Shown here piece by piece: positions 1 through 7,842 of a DNA stretch of 29,591 nt (its first letter is position 1; each line of letters opens with the position of its first letter). The notes under the pieces were generated by a model. The model worked only from the letters and a program-made list of their open reading frames with translations, was not told where the DNA came from and searched no databases. The DNA is from Clostridiales bacterium. Its GTDB lineage: Bacteria > Bacillota > Clostridia > Oscillospirales > Acutalibacteraceae. The position numbers were made by a program, and so were the translations under genes. The stretch spans positions 1 through 29,591 of the forward strand of contig DXXH01000020.1 in assembly GCA_019416395.1 (NCBI GenBank), given 5' to 3'.

Positions 1-1
1 G

Positions 2-403
2 GATAAGATCAAGCAGATGGTCGATGTGAATACCGTCATTGGCAACCCGGTTACCACTCCGGACGGAACCACGGTGATCCCAGTGTCCCGGGTCAGCTAT
101 GGCTTTGCGTCTGGCGGTTCGGATTTGCCTTCCAAAACCCAGCCTTCCTCGGGCCTTTTTGCGGGTGGCAGCGGGGCTGGCATCACCATCAGCCCGATTG
201 CGTTCCTTACCATTCACAACGGCAATGTCCGGGTGCTGCAAATTGAGCCGTATCTCAGCTCCGTGGACCGGGCTCTGGAAAAAGTACCCGATGTGGTGGA
301 CAAGATCACGGCTTTGTTTCAAAAGGAAGAAGCTTCTGACAAGGAAAAGAGCTTGACGGGTAAGCCTGCCCAATCGGAGAATCCTTCTGCTGAGACCCAT
401 TAA
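2..403 (+). CDS. gerW: GerW/YtfJ family sporulation protein (5' partial)
   Basis: The reading frame is open from the window edge, so the N-terminus is missing; 133 codons remain. The visible part has the YtfJ/GerW family pattern: a 'VIGNPVTTPDGTTVIPVS' strand, 'VSYGFASGG', a glycine-rich 'FAGGSGAGITISPIAFL' stretch and a C-terminal helix 'SVDRALEKVPDVVDKI'. In Bacillus subtilis YtfJ (GerW) is made in the forespore and is needed for normal germination; its biochemical role is not settled. In Clostridia it usually sits with scpAB upstream and a carboxypeptidase gene downstream, and the downstream neighbour here fits that. The tail after the helix is charged and variable, as is common in the family. 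Family assignment is firm, function less so. Confidence 0.92.
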   Translation, partial: DKIKQMVDVNTVIGNPVTTPDGTTVIPVSRVSYGFASGGSDLPSKTQPSSGLFAGGSGAGITISPIAFLTIHNGNVRVLQIEPYLSSVDRALEKVPDVVDKITALFQKEEASDKEKSLTGKPAQSENPSAETH

Positions 404-417
404 CGCATAGCGTTTCG

Positions 418-446
418 CCCGCCCGCATAGGTTTTTGCGAGGCGGG
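418..446 (+). other. Hairpin over the ribosome binding site of the carboxypeptidase gene
   Basis: CCCGCC (418-423) plus CGC (424-426) can pair with GCG (437-439) plus GGCGGG (441-446), leaving one bulged A and a 10-nt loop ending in five Ts. The 3' arm is part of the Shine-Dalgarno-like GAGGCGGGTGAT of the next gene. It could lower translation initiation. It is not a terminator, as no T-run follows the stem. The structure is predicted by eye only. Confidence 0.4.
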
Positions 447-454
447 TGATTTGT

Positions 455-1612
455 GTGTTGAAGCGTATTTTTAGGCGAGCTGTGACAGCAAGCATGGCAG
501 TGTTGGTCTTTGTGGGTGTTTTTGCTTCTCTGCATGTCCAAGGAGCGGAGCTAGAGCTTTCCGCCCAAAGCGCAGTGTTAATGACAGGGGACACTGGGAC
601 CGTTCTTTTCGAAAAGGACGGCAATACCCAGTTGCCTATGGCCAGCACTACAAAGATCATGACCGCCTTACTGACTTTAGAAGAAGCAGAGCGGTTAGGG
701 GATCCTGTTATGGAGATCACCCAGGAGATGGTGGCGGTTGAAGGTTCCTCTATGGGTTTGCAGGCAGGCAACAAGCTATCCCTTTCCAACTTGGCAGCAG
801 GTATGCTGCTGGCTTCCGGGAATGACGCCGCCAATGCTGCTGCAATCTATTTGGCAGGTTCTCTGGAAAAGTTTGTAGAGGGAATGAATTGCAGGGCCGG
901 GGAAATCGGCATGGAAAATACTCATTTTGTCACTCCTTCCGGCTTAGATGGGGAAAGTCCCGATGGACAAGGACACTATTCTACGGCGTATGATATGGCG
1001 TTGTTGGCAAGAGAAGCACTGAAAAACGAAAAGTTCCGGGAACTTTGTTCCAGTGCCAGCTATGCGGTAGAATTTGCGGAACCTGTAAAGCAGGTTACCT
1101 ATACAAACCACAACAAGCTTTTGACCCAGTACGCGGGTTGTGTGGGTGTGAAAACAGGTTTCACAAAGCAAGCGGGACGTTGTCTTGTTTCAGCTGCGGA
1201 AAAAGAAGGTGTGCTGTTGATTGCGGTAACCTTAAACGCCCCAGATGATTGGAACGACCATACGGCTTTGTTGGATTATGGTTTTTCTCAGGGAGACAGG
1301 TATCTTCTCAAAGGGAACGATGTGCGAAGCCAGGTTCCCGTAGTTGGTTCGACTATAGAAAGCGTATCTGTAGTGGGAAGGAATGGCTCAGAGGTCACTT
1401 TACCACGTGCAGAAATCGAGAAAATTGACCGGCAGGTATACTTGCCCGCTTTCCTTTACGCACCTGTGAAAGCTGGTGACCAAGTGGGGGAAATCCGGTG
1501 GTATTTAGGCGGGAGACTGCTGGACCGAGTACCGCTTATTGCGGAAGAAGACGCTCCGGTTCAGGGAAAGGCTCCCAGTTTTTGGGAGCGCTTGCTGGGA
1601 AATGGAAGATAA
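455..1612 (+). CDS. D-alanyl-D-alanine carboxypeptidase (DacB/DacF type, S11 family)
   Basis: A serine DD-carboxypeptidase that trims the terminal D-alanine from peptidoglycan stem peptides on the outer face of the membrane; in sporeformers such enzymes set cortex cross-linking. With a GTG start at 455 the product is 385 residues. It begins with a basic, hydrophobic signal peptide (to about residue 30, ending VQGA), then has the three S11 motifs: STTK (S64-K67), SGN (121-123) and KTG (233-235). A C-terminal beta domain of the PBP5 type follows, with a 'FWERLL' amphipathic end. The start at 455 is preferred because GAGGCGGG (439-446) lies 8 nt upstream; GTG 446 would overlap it. In B. subtilis dacB-spmA-spmB-rluB are neighbours; here rluB follows directly and spmAB are absent, so DacB is likelier than DacF, but I do not fix the symbol. 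Confidence 0.93.
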   Translation: MLKRIFRRAVTASMAVLVFVGVFASLHVQGAELELSAQSAVLMTGDTGTVLFEKDGNTQLPMASTTKIMTALLTLEEAERLGDPVMEITQEMVAVEGSSMGLQAGNKLSLSNLAAGMLLASGNDAANAAAIYLAGSLEKFVEGMNCRAGEIGMENTHFVTPSGLDGESPDGQGHYSTAYDMALLAREALKNEKFRELCSSASYAVEFAEPVKQVTYTNHNKLLTQYAGCVGVKTGFTKQAGRCLVSAAEKEGVLLIAVTLNAPDDWNDHTALLDYGFSQGDRYLLKGNDVRSQVPVVGSTIESVSVVGRNGSEVTLPRAEIEKIDRQVYLPAFLYAPVKAGDQVGEIRWYLGGRLLDRVPLIAEEDAPVQGKAPSFWERLLGNGR

Positions 1613-1630
1613 ATTGAAGGAGTGAGAAAG

Positions 1631-2434
1631 TTGCCGGAAAAGAGCAGGCTTCAAAAAATTTTAGCTGCCAGTGGAGTGACTTCCCGTCGGAAGGCGGAAG
1701 AATTGATTGCCGCTGGCAGAGTGACGGTCAATGGCCGGGTGGCTCATCTTGGGGACAGTGCTGTCCCAGGAAAGGATAAGATCGCTTTGGACGGCCAGCT
1801 CATTGAAGACGCCGGGAAAAAGCTGTATTTGGCACTGTATAAGCCACGTGGGTTCGTCACCACCCTTCACGATGAACGGGGACGGAAATGTGTTGCCCAG
1901 CTCATGGAAGATGTGGGGGAACGGGTGTATCCCGTAGGCCGGTTGGATAAAGACTCTGAAGGGTTGCTTCTCCTGACAAACGATGGGGAATTTGCCAACC
2001 AAGTTGCCCACCCCAAAAAACATATCGCGAAAACGTACCGGGTAACGGTGCGTCCGGCGGTGACGGAAGACCAGCTCAACCAAATCAGCACGGGAATTGT
2101 GATTGATGGACGGCGGACCGCCCCTGCGAAAGTGAAGGTACTGCAACAGGAGTTGGGCCGGGTGGTGCTGGAGATCGTGCTGTACGAAGGGCGTAACCGG
2201 GAAATTCGCAAAATGTGCGAGGCGTTGGGGTTAGAAGTTGCCCGGCTAAAGCGTATTGCGGTGGGGCCAGTCCGACTGGGCATGCTGCCTCAAGGGAAAT
2301 ATAGAGAGCTGACAAAAGAAGAGATGCGGGCATTATCCGCAGAAATTAAGAAAGGGACGGCAAATCATGATTCAAGTGAAAGCCATGGAGAATCGGGAAG
2401 AAGAACAAAAACTACTGGACGCCGCCGGCGTTAA
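1631..2434 (+). CDS. rluB: 23S rRNA pseudouridine synthase, RluB/RsuA family
   Basis: Converts a uridine of 23S rRNA to pseudouridine (U2605 in E. coli numbering for RluB). The 267-residue product has an N-terminal S4 RNA-binding domain ('LQKILAASGVTSRRKAEELI'), a linker, and the RsuA-type catalytic core with 'VGRLDKDSEGLLLLTNDG', in which the Asp of GRLD is the nucleophile, followed by 'EGRNREIRKMCEALG'. The TTG at 1631 is chosen because AAGGAG (1617-1622) stands 8 nt ahead of it; the GTG at 1622 overlaps that site. The last ~20 residues are basic and polar (ending GRRRR) and are encoded in the 68 nt that overlap the next gene, so this tail is probably a by-product of the overlap. RsuA-like activity on 16S rRNA cannot be excluded. 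Confidence 0.93.
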   Translation: MPEKSRLQKILAASGVTSRRKAEELIAAGRVTVNGRVAHLGDSAVPGKDKIALDGQLIEDAGKKLYLALYKPRGFVTTLHDERGRKCVAQLMEDVGERVYPVGRLDKDSEGLLLLTNDGEFANQVAHPKKHIAKTYRVTVRPAVTEDQLNQISTGIVIDGRRTAPAKVKVLQQELGRVVLEIVLYEGRNREIRKMCEALGLEVARLKRIAVGPVRLGMLPQGKYRELTKEEMRALSAEIKKGTANHDSSESHGESGRRTKTTGRRRR

Positions 2435-2756
2435 GGGCCGTATGTTAGTGATGAAAGATGGCGGAGTGCCTGTAGGGTCTGTGATTGTGTGCATGGAAGA
2501 CAAGGTGCTTCATATTGCTCATTTATCTGTGAAGGGGTATGACTTTACAAATTCTCCGGATAGTGAAACGGTCTTTATTCTGGATACCTTGATGCGTTCC
2601 GCGGCTTCCTACGGAGAGGATCACGGTGCGGACACGATTTTGACGGATTTTCCGGATTTCTTTGATTTTTTCCGTCTGCGGGGGTTTGATGTGGACGAGA
2701 CGCACGCGTTTACACCCATGAGCACCATTGTCCATTACGAATTGGGTGGAATGTAA
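2367..2756 (+). CDS. Uncharacterised 129-residue protein, GNAT-like
   Basis: I do not recognise a named gene. The protein is small and acidic. The order of segments resembles a shortened GNAT acetyltransferase fold: a central beta strand pair 'GVPVGSVIVCMEDKVLHIAHLSVKG', a helix 'SETVFILDTLMRSAASYGEDHGA', a strand 'DTILTDFPDF', then 'FFRLRGFDVDE', which looks like the 'F..LGF' turn at the end of GNAT domains. The canonical acetyl-CoA loop (Q/RxxGxG/A) is not evident, so catalysis is doubtful. The ATG at 2367 has AAAGGGA about 10 nt upstream and lies 68 nt inside the end of rluB, suggesting translational coupling. Good protein-like composition and an absence of alternative frames support a real gene. 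Confidence 0.72.
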   Translation: MIQVKAMENREEEQKLLDAAGVKGRMLVMKDGGVPVGSVIVCMEDKVLHIAHLSVKGYDFTNSPDSETVFILDTLMRSAASYGEDHGADTILTDFPDFFDFFRLRGFDVDETHAFTPMSTIVHYELGGM

Positions 2757-2816
2757 CGGTTTACTGGTCAAAAACATGATAGAATCTTAAGAATCTGTGA
2801 AATCGGGTAAAATTGG

Positions 2817-2845
2817 TTGCATTGACCGGTGGGGAATGGTAAAAT
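2817..2845 (+). promoter_or_regulatory. Possible sigma-A promoter ahead of yicC
   Basis: TTGCAT (2817-2822), 17-nt spacer, TAAAAT (2840-2845). It lies in the 145-nt gap before the long housekeeping operon, the only sizeable gap there. The -35 box is weak. Confidence 0.4.
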
Positions 2846-2901
2846 AATTTGATAGTGAATCTTTGCCATTTCCATGGCTTTTGAAGAATAGGAGGATTGA
2901 A

Positions 2902-3780
2902 ATGCTCCGAAGCATGACTGGCTATGGCCGGGGCGAAGCCACCATTGGCGGCCGCCGCATTGTCTTTGAGATCAAATCGGTCAACCATAAATTTTTCGAG
3001 TTCAATTCCCGGATTACCCGGGGATACCTGTTTTTGGAGGACAAGCTGAAGGCGTATGTCCAGGAAAAAATTTCCCGGGGAAAGGTTGACGTCTTTTTGC
3101 AGATTGAGACGCTGGAAGAAACCGATGTGCAGGTGTTGGTCAACCACTCGCTGGCTTCGGCCTACGTGAAAGCGTTCCAGGAGTTAAAAGACCGCTATCA
3201 GCTTCCTGACGAGGTTACGCTGGCGCTCCTTTCCAAGTATTCCGATATGTTTTCCGTTCACAAAGCACCGGAAAACGAGGAAGCTATTTGGGAAGCAGTG
3301 CGGCAGGTGGCAGATATAGCCATTGAGTCCTTCCTGAAGATGCGGGAAACTGAGGGAGCCAGGCTCAAGGCGGATATCCTGGAGAAAGCCGGGGATATTT
3401 TGGCTTTGGTGGATCAGGTGGAGCAGGTCACACCTGAAACGGTGGAAAATTACCGGGAGCGCCTGCGGACAAAAATTGAGGAGCTGCTGGGAGACAATCA
3501 CTTTGATGAGCAGCGCGTTTTGACAGAAGTGGCTATTTTTGCGGACAAGGTTGCGGTGGACGAGGAAACCGTCCGGCTGCGCAGTCATTTCCAGCAGTTG
3601 AAAAAACTGGTGGATTCTCAAGGGCCTGTTGGACGGAAAATCGATTTCCTTGTGCAGGAAATGAACCGGGAAGCCAATACCATCGGGTCAAAATCGGTGA
3701 ATTCCAAGATCGCCTATTTGGTGGTGGATATTAAAGCGCTGATTGAGAAGATCCGGGAACAAGTGCAGAATGTGGAGTGA
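2902..3780 (+). CDS. yicC: YicC family endoribonuclease
   Basis: The product is 292 residues and starts 'MLRSMTGYGRGEA', the invariant N-terminus of YicC/YloC proteins. The C-terminal half carries the DUF1732 signature 'GRKIDFLVQEMNREANTIGSKS' and ends in a helix. E. coli YicC is an endoribonuclease that helps degrade the small RNA RyhB; the B. subtilis homologue is YloC. AGGAGG at 2890-2895 stands 6 nt before the ATG at 2902, which rules out the longer frame beginning at 2863. It opens the conserved cluster yicC-remA-gmk-rpoZ-priA and is followed by remA after 21 nt. Confidence 0.95.
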   Translation: MLRSMTGYGRGEATIGGRRIVFEIKSVNHKFFEFNSRITRGYLFLEDKLKAYVQEKISRGKVDVFLQIETLEETDVQVLVNHSLASAYVKAFQELKDRYQLPDEVTLALLSKYSDMFSVHKAPENEEAIWEAVRQVADIAIESFLKMRETEGARLKADILEKAGDILALVDQVEQVTPETVENYRERLRTKIEELLGDNHFDEQRVLTEVAIFADKVAVDEETVRLRSHFQQLKKLVDSQGPVGRKIDFLVQEMNREANTIGSKSVNSKIAYLVVDIKALIEKIREQVQNVE

Positions 3781-3801
3781 TCCTGGGAAGGAGCGTGTTC
3801 T

Positions 3802-4074
3802 GTGAAATTAGTGAATATCGGCTTTGGCAATTTGGTTTCCGCGGATAAGGTGGTTGCGGTGGTCAGTCCGGAATCCGCCCCTATCAAGCGAATGGTCCAA
3901 GAGGCGAAAGAAAAAGGTGTGCTGATTGATGCCACATTTGGCCGCCGTACCAAAGCTGTGATCATTATGGATAGCGATAATGTAGTGCTTTCGGCGATTT
4001 TGCCGGAAACAGTGGCTGGGCGCTTCAATGGAAAAGAGGAACCCAGTCCGGAAGAGGAGGAAAAGCATGGGTAA
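3802..4074 (+). CDS. remA: Extracellular matrix regulator RemA (DUF370)
   Basis: A 90-residue DNA-binding protein of the RemA family. In B. subtilis RemA activates biofilm matrix operons and osmoprotection genes by wrapping DNA; in Clostridia the gene is always found between yicC and gmk, and its targets are mostly unknown. Visible family features are 'IGFGNLVSADKVVAVVSPESAPIKRM', the basic 'FGRRTKAVIIMDS' loop used for DNA contact, and 'LSAILPETVAGRF'. The start is GTG at 3802, with GGAAGGAG ending 8 nt upstream. The acidic tail (EEPSPEEEEKHG) overlaps the RBS and start of gmk by 8 nt, so the extra tail may be a consequence of gene packing. Confidence 0.94.
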   Translation: MKLVNIGFGNLVSADKVVAVVSPESAPIKRMVQEAKEKGVLIDATFGRRTKAVIIMDSDNVVLSAILPETVAGRFNGKEEPSPEEEEKHG

Positions 4075-4684
4075 GGGTTTGTTGTTGGTAATCTCAGCGC
4101 CGTCGGGGGGCGGCAAGGGAACCATCTTGAAGGAACTGTTCGCTCAGGACGAAAACCTGCGGTTGTCTGTGTCCGCTACTACTCGGGGCCCTAGACCCGG
4201 CGAGGAACACGGGAAGCAGTATTATTTCCTGAGCCGGGAAGAGTTTGAAACTCTGATCCGGGAAGGAAAAATGCTGGAACACGCCGAATATGTGGGCAAC
4301 TATTACGGTACGCCCCGGGAGCCGGTGGAGCAGTGGATGAACCAGGGCAACGACGTGGTATTGGAGATCGAGGTCAAGGGCGGCGCTCAGGTGAAAAAAC
4401 TGATGCCGGAGTGTGTGCTCATCTTCATTCTTCCGCCATCGATGAAGGTGTTGGAAAAACGCCTGCGTGGCCGGGGAACAGAAGATGAGGAGACCGTCCA
4501 AAAGCGCTTGGCCACTGCCCGGGAAGAAATCCCCCATGCCAAGGAGTATGATTATATCGTGTACAATGACCGTCTGGAGGACGCGGTGAGCGACTTGCAG
4601 GCCATCATTAAGGCGGAGAAATTGAAATTCTCACGCAATGAAAATTCCATTGAAAGGGTGCTGGAAAATGCTGAAACCGTCTGA
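4067..4684 (+). CDS. gmk: Guanylate kinase
   Basis: Phosphorylates GMP to GDP with ATP in the cytoplasm. The product is 205 residues, normal for the family. The P-loop 'SAPSGGGKGT' (residues 10-19, Lys17) is followed by the GMP-binding 'SVSATTRGPRPGEEHGKQYYFL' region, 'YVGNYYGTP' and the lid 'RLRGRGTEDEETVQKRL'. The ATG at 4067 has GAGGAGG 6 nt upstream and overlaps the end of remA by 8 nt. The 3' end overlaps rpoZ by 17 nt, so gmk and rpoZ are very likely translationally coupled. Confidence 0.97.
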   Translation: MGKGLLLVISAPSGGGKGTILKELFAQDENLRLSVSATTRGPRPGEEHGKQYYFLSREEFETLIREGKMLEHAEYVGNYYGTPREPVEQWMNQGNDVVLEIEVKGGAQVKKLMPECVLIFILPPSMKVLEKRLRGRGTEDEETVQKRLATAREEIPHAKEYDYIVYNDRLEDAVSDLQAIIKAEKLKFSRNENSIERVLENAETV

Positions 4685-4883
4685 GAACATTATTACCGTG
4701 CCTCACAAGAGCACATATTCGCTGGTGATCGCCGTTGCGAAACGGGCCCGTCAGATTGCTCAAAAGGCTGAAGACGAGGGACTTATCTTGGTGGATAAGC
4801 CTGTGGATCTGGCTGTGCAGGATTTTGTTCAGGGAAAATACAGGATCATTGAGCCGGATTATGTAGTGGAACAGAATGGCTGA
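4668..4883 (+). CDS. rpoZ: DNA-directed RNA polymerase omega subunit
   Basis: A 71-residue omega subunit that supports assembly and stability of RNA polymerase by wrapping the beta-prime C-terminus. Family features are 'YSLVIAVAKRARQIA', the conserved helix corresponding to 'R..LV..VAKRARQL', followed by 'KPVDLAVQDFVQGKYRI'. The ATG at 4668 is preferred over the in-frame ATG at 4638 because AAAGGGTG (4653-4660) precedes it and the resulting length matches the family. It overlaps gmk by 17 nt and priA by 8 nt. In B. subtilis coaBC lies between rpoZ and priA; it is missing here. Confidence 0.92.
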   Translation: MLKPSENIITVPHKSTYSLVIAVAKRARQIAQKAEDEGLILVDKPVDLAVQDFVQGKYRIIEPDYVVEQNG

Positions 4884-7323
4884 GGAGCTTTTCGCTCAAG
4901 TGGCGGTAGAAAATACCATTTACCACTTTGATAAGCTTTTCACTTACCGGGTGCCGGATTCCCTGAGGGAACAAGTCGTTCCCGGTGTGCGGGTAAGCGT
5001 TCCGTTCGGTGCGGGAAACCGTTGCCGGGTGGGGATTGTGTTTTCCCTTTCCATGGAAGGCGGCGGCCGGGTGAAAGACGTGGATAAAGTCCTTGACCGG
5101 GAAGCGGCCCTTTCCGGAGAAATGCTGGAGTTGGCCCGCTGGATGAAGGACCGGTATTACTGCACGCTGTTTGAAGCTGCGAAACTGATGATTCCCACAG
5201 GGTATCACATAAGGCTGCGGGACAGTTATGTTTTAAGCAGTGACTTCAAGGATTTTGACCGTGAAAATTACACAGGCGCTCAGTGGAGAGGGATTCTCCT
5301 ACTTCATGGAGCCGGAAAATCGATTCCTGTGGAAAAACTGACCCAGGAAACTGGCTTAGAGGAACACAGTCAAGAGTTCCAACAGCTGGTGGAACGGGGG
5401 ATTTTCTGTAAAGTGAATACCGCAATGAGCCGCGTAAAGGATGCCACGTCCAAAATGGTTCGGCCGATTCCCAGCTTTTCTGGGAAATTGACGCCCCGGC
5501 AAAAAGACGTATATCAAACCTTGCTGGACGCAGGAGAAGCTTCTGAACGCGAGCTCTGCTACTTCACAGGGGCGTCAGCCTCGGTAGTGCGGGCTTTGGT
5601 GGACAAGGGGGCGGCGGAGGCCTTTGAATATGAGGTGTACCGCCGCCCTGATTTTTTCCAGGAAGAGGAAGATGGGGCAGAAGAATTGACCTTGTCGGCA
5701 GACCAGGAACAGGTATTGGAAGAACTGATCCAGGAATATGAAAACCTGGAAGGTCGGCGGACTGCTTTACTTTACGGAGTAACTGGCAGTGGGAAAACCT
5801 CTGTGTTCCTAAAGCTGATCCAGTACGTCCGGGACCAGGGAAAAGGTGTCATTGTCATGGTGCCGGAAATCTCTCTAACGGCCCAGACAATCCGGCAGTT
5901 CCGCCGTTGGTTTGGAGACGGTATCGCATTGTTCCACAGCGGCCTTTCTTTGGGAGAGCGTTTGGACGAGTGGAAACGTGTCCGCCGGGGGGAAGCGTGG
6001 ATCGTAGTGGGAACCCGGTCCGCCGTGTTTGCGCCGGTGGAAAATCTAGGCCTGGTGGTTATGGACGAGGAGCAGGAGCACACGTATAAATCAGAATCCA
6101 GCCCCCGCTATGACGCCCGTGAGGTAGCCCGTTACCGCTGCTGGAAAGCAGGGGCTTTTTGTTTGTTGGCTTCCGCTACGCCTTCCGTGGAAACCTGCTG
6201 GCAAGCCCAGGAAAAACGCTTTGGTTTCCATCAGCTTTCCCAGCGTTTTGGAGAGGCGGTGCTACCCCAGGTAGAGCTGGTGGACATGAACCAGGACGCG
6301 CCTCCGGGAGAAACGGCCATCGGAACTACCATGGCCCAGGCGCTAAAGGAAAACTTCCAGGCAGGAAGACAGTCGATCCTGTTGCTGAATCGCCGGGGAT
6401 ACCACACGTTTGCCTCCTGTCAGACCTGCCATGAGGTAGTGAGCTGTCCCCATTGCAGCATTTCCCTCACGTATCACAGCGCCAATGGCCGATTGATGTG
6501 CCACTATTGCGGTTACTCCATACCTTATACCAGTCATTGCCCCTCATGCGGCAGCGATACGGTGACGTTTCGGGGTACAGGAACCCAAAAGGCGGAAGAA
6601 CAGCTTCAACAGCTGCTCCCCCAGGCCAATGTGCTGCGAATCGATACAGATTCCGTGGCGGCCAAGTATTCCTTGGAAAAGAAGTTGGATCAATTCGCCC
6701 GAGGGGAATACCAGGTTATGGTGGGTACGCAAATGGTGGCGAAGGGGCTGGATTTTGAAAATGTAACGCTGGTAGGCGTGCTGTCCGCGGACCAATCCCT
6801 GTTTAGCGACGATTTCCGCAGCAATGAGCGGACCTTCGATTTGATCACGCAGGTTGTAGGCCGGGCTGGCCGAGGGAAATATCCCGGACGGGCGATTATC
6901 CAAACATATGCGCCGGAAAATCCGGTACTCCACTTGGCGGCGGAACAGGATTATTTCGGCTTTTACAACCAGGAGATCCTTTTCCGGCAGACCATGCTGT
7001 ATCCGCCCTTTGTAGATATCCTGGTGATAGGTTTTGTGGGGGAAAAAGAGACTGCCGTGAAGCAGGGAGCGGATATGTTTTTAAGGCTTCTCAGCCAACT
7101 GGCCCAAGAGGAGTACAGTCAGCTTCCGTTACGGGTACTGCGGCCCTCGCCGGCAGCTGTGGCAAAGGTAAGCAATAAATTCCGTTATAAGCTTTTGATA
7201 AAATGCCGGAATTCCACCCGGTTGCAGGAGATGGTTTCCCGGCTACTGATACAATTTGCGTCGCTGCGGGAATTCCAACAGGTGACCGCTTACGCCGACC
7301 CTAACCCTTATTGGATTTTATAA
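4876..7323 (+). CDS. priA: Primosomal protein N' / replication restart helicase PriA
   Basis: A 3'-5' superfamily 2 helicase that recognises stalled forks and reloads the replicative helicase. The 815 residues contain, in order: the N-terminal 3' DNA-end-binding region ('VENTIYHFDKLFTYRVP'), a winged-helix region, Walker A 'GVTGSGKTS' (about residues 301-309), motif II 'VVMDEEQEHTYKSE' (about 394-407), motif III 'LLASATPS', a zinc-binding insertion with four Cys pairs ('CQTCHE..CPHC', 'CHYCGY..CPSC'), and motifs 'VGTQMVAKGLDF' and 'TQVVGRAGRG'. Motif II is DEEQ rather than DEEH, which is probably a lineage variant. The start overlaps the end of rpoZ by 8 nt with no strong Shine-Dalgarno, so it is probably coupled. 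Confidence 0.96.
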   Translation: MAEELFAQVAVENTIYHFDKLFTYRVPDSLREQVVPGVRVSVPFGAGNRCRVGIVFSLSMEGGGRVKDVDKVLDREAALSGEMLELARWMKDRYYCTLFEAAKLMIPTGYHIRLRDSYVLSSDFKDFDRENYTGAQWRGILLLHGAGKSIPVEKLTQETGLEEHSQEFQQLVERGIFCKVNTAMSRVKDATSKMVRPIPSFSGKLTPRQKDVYQTLLDAGEASERELCYFTGASASVVRALVDKGAAEAFEYEVYRRPDFFQEEEDGAEELTLSADQEQVLEELIQEYENLEGRRTALLYGVTGSGKTSVFLKLIQYVRDQGKGVIVMVPEISLTAQTIRQFRRWFGDGIALFHSGLSLGERLDEWKRVRRGEAWIVVGTRSAVFAPVENLGLVVMDEEQEHTYKSESSPRYDAREVARYRCWKAGAFCLLASATPSVETCWQAQEKRFGFHQLSQRFGEAVLPQVELVDMNQDAPPGETAIGTTMAQALKENFQAGRQSILLLNRRGYHTFASCQTCHEVVSCPHCSISLTYHSANGRLMCHYCGYSIPYTSHCPSCGSDTVTFRGTGTQKAEEQLQQLLPQANVLRIDTDSVAAKYSLEKKLDQFARGEYQVMVGTQMVAKGLDFENVTLVGVLSADQSLFSDDFRSNERTFDLITQVVGRAGRGKYPGRAIIQTYAPENPVLHLAAEQDYFGFYNQEILFRQTMLYPPFVDILVIGFVGEKETAVKQGADMFLRLLSQLAQEEYSQLPLRVLRPSPAAVAKVSNKFRYKLLIKCRNSTRLQEMVSRLLIQFASLREFQQVTAYADPNPYWIL

Positions 7324-7343
7324 GCGAAAGGACTTGGAAAAGT

Positions 7344-7832
7344 ATGGCAATCAGAAAAATCGTGAAATTCGGAGATGACGTCCTGGAAAAGGAATGCCGT
7401 AAGGTGGAGAAATTCGACAAGAAGCTTCACCAGCTTTTAGACGATATGAAGGAAACTTTGGCTGACGCTAATGGAGCTGGATTAGCTGCGCCCCAGGTGG
7501 GGATTTTGCGTCAAGTGTGCGTAGTCGATGTGGGAGAAGGTCCCATCGAGTTGGTGAATCCGGAGATTACCGCCACAGAAGGGGAGCAAAATGGGGCAGA
7601 AGGCTGCTTGTCTTATCCCGGGGAGTTCGGTTTGGTAAAGCGTCCCATGAAGGTTACGGTAAAGGCCCAGGACCGGAATGGCAATTGGTTTGAGAAAACT
7701 GGTGAAGGTCTTTGCGCCCGAGCTTTTTGCCATGAAATCGATCATCTTCACGGGATTTTGTTCACTTCCCACGTGAGCCGTATGTTGACTCCGGAAGAGT
7801 TGGAATCCGGAACTATTGAAGTCGAGGAATGA
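7344..7832 (+). CDS. def: Peptide deformylase
   Basis: Removes the formyl group from the N-terminal methionine of new proteins. The product is 162 residues with the three metal-site motifs: 'GAGLAAPQVG' (44-53), 'EGCLSYPG' (Cys88 metal ligand) and 'HEIDHLHG' (His130, catalytic Glu131, His134). The ATG at 7344 gives the usual 'MAIRKIVKFGDDVL' start, with AAAGGA about 11 nt upstream; a frame opening at 7311 would add residues that overlap priA. It is followed by fmt after 10 nt, pairing deformylase with the formyltransferase that creates its substrate. Confidence 0.97.
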   Translation: MAIRKIVKFGDDVLEKECRKVEKFDKKLHQLLDDMKETLADANGAGLAAPQVGILRQVCVVDVGEGPIELVNPEITATEGEQNGAEGCLSYPGEFGLVKRPMKVTVKAQDRNGNWFEKTGEGLCARAFCHEIDHLHGILFTSHVSRMLTPEELESGTIEVEE

Positions 7833-7842
7833 GGGATCGGTC

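Noticed and set aside
1571..1589. GCTCCCA-TTTTG-TGGGAGC type hairpin as a terminator of the carboxypeptidase gene
   Set aside because: It lies inside the coding sequence 24 nt before the stop and has no T-run after it.
6061..6078. PriA motif II DEEQ in place of DEEH as a defective helicase
   Set aside because: All other helicase and zinc motifs are intact, and motif II Glu/Asp residues are kept; this is likely lineage variation.
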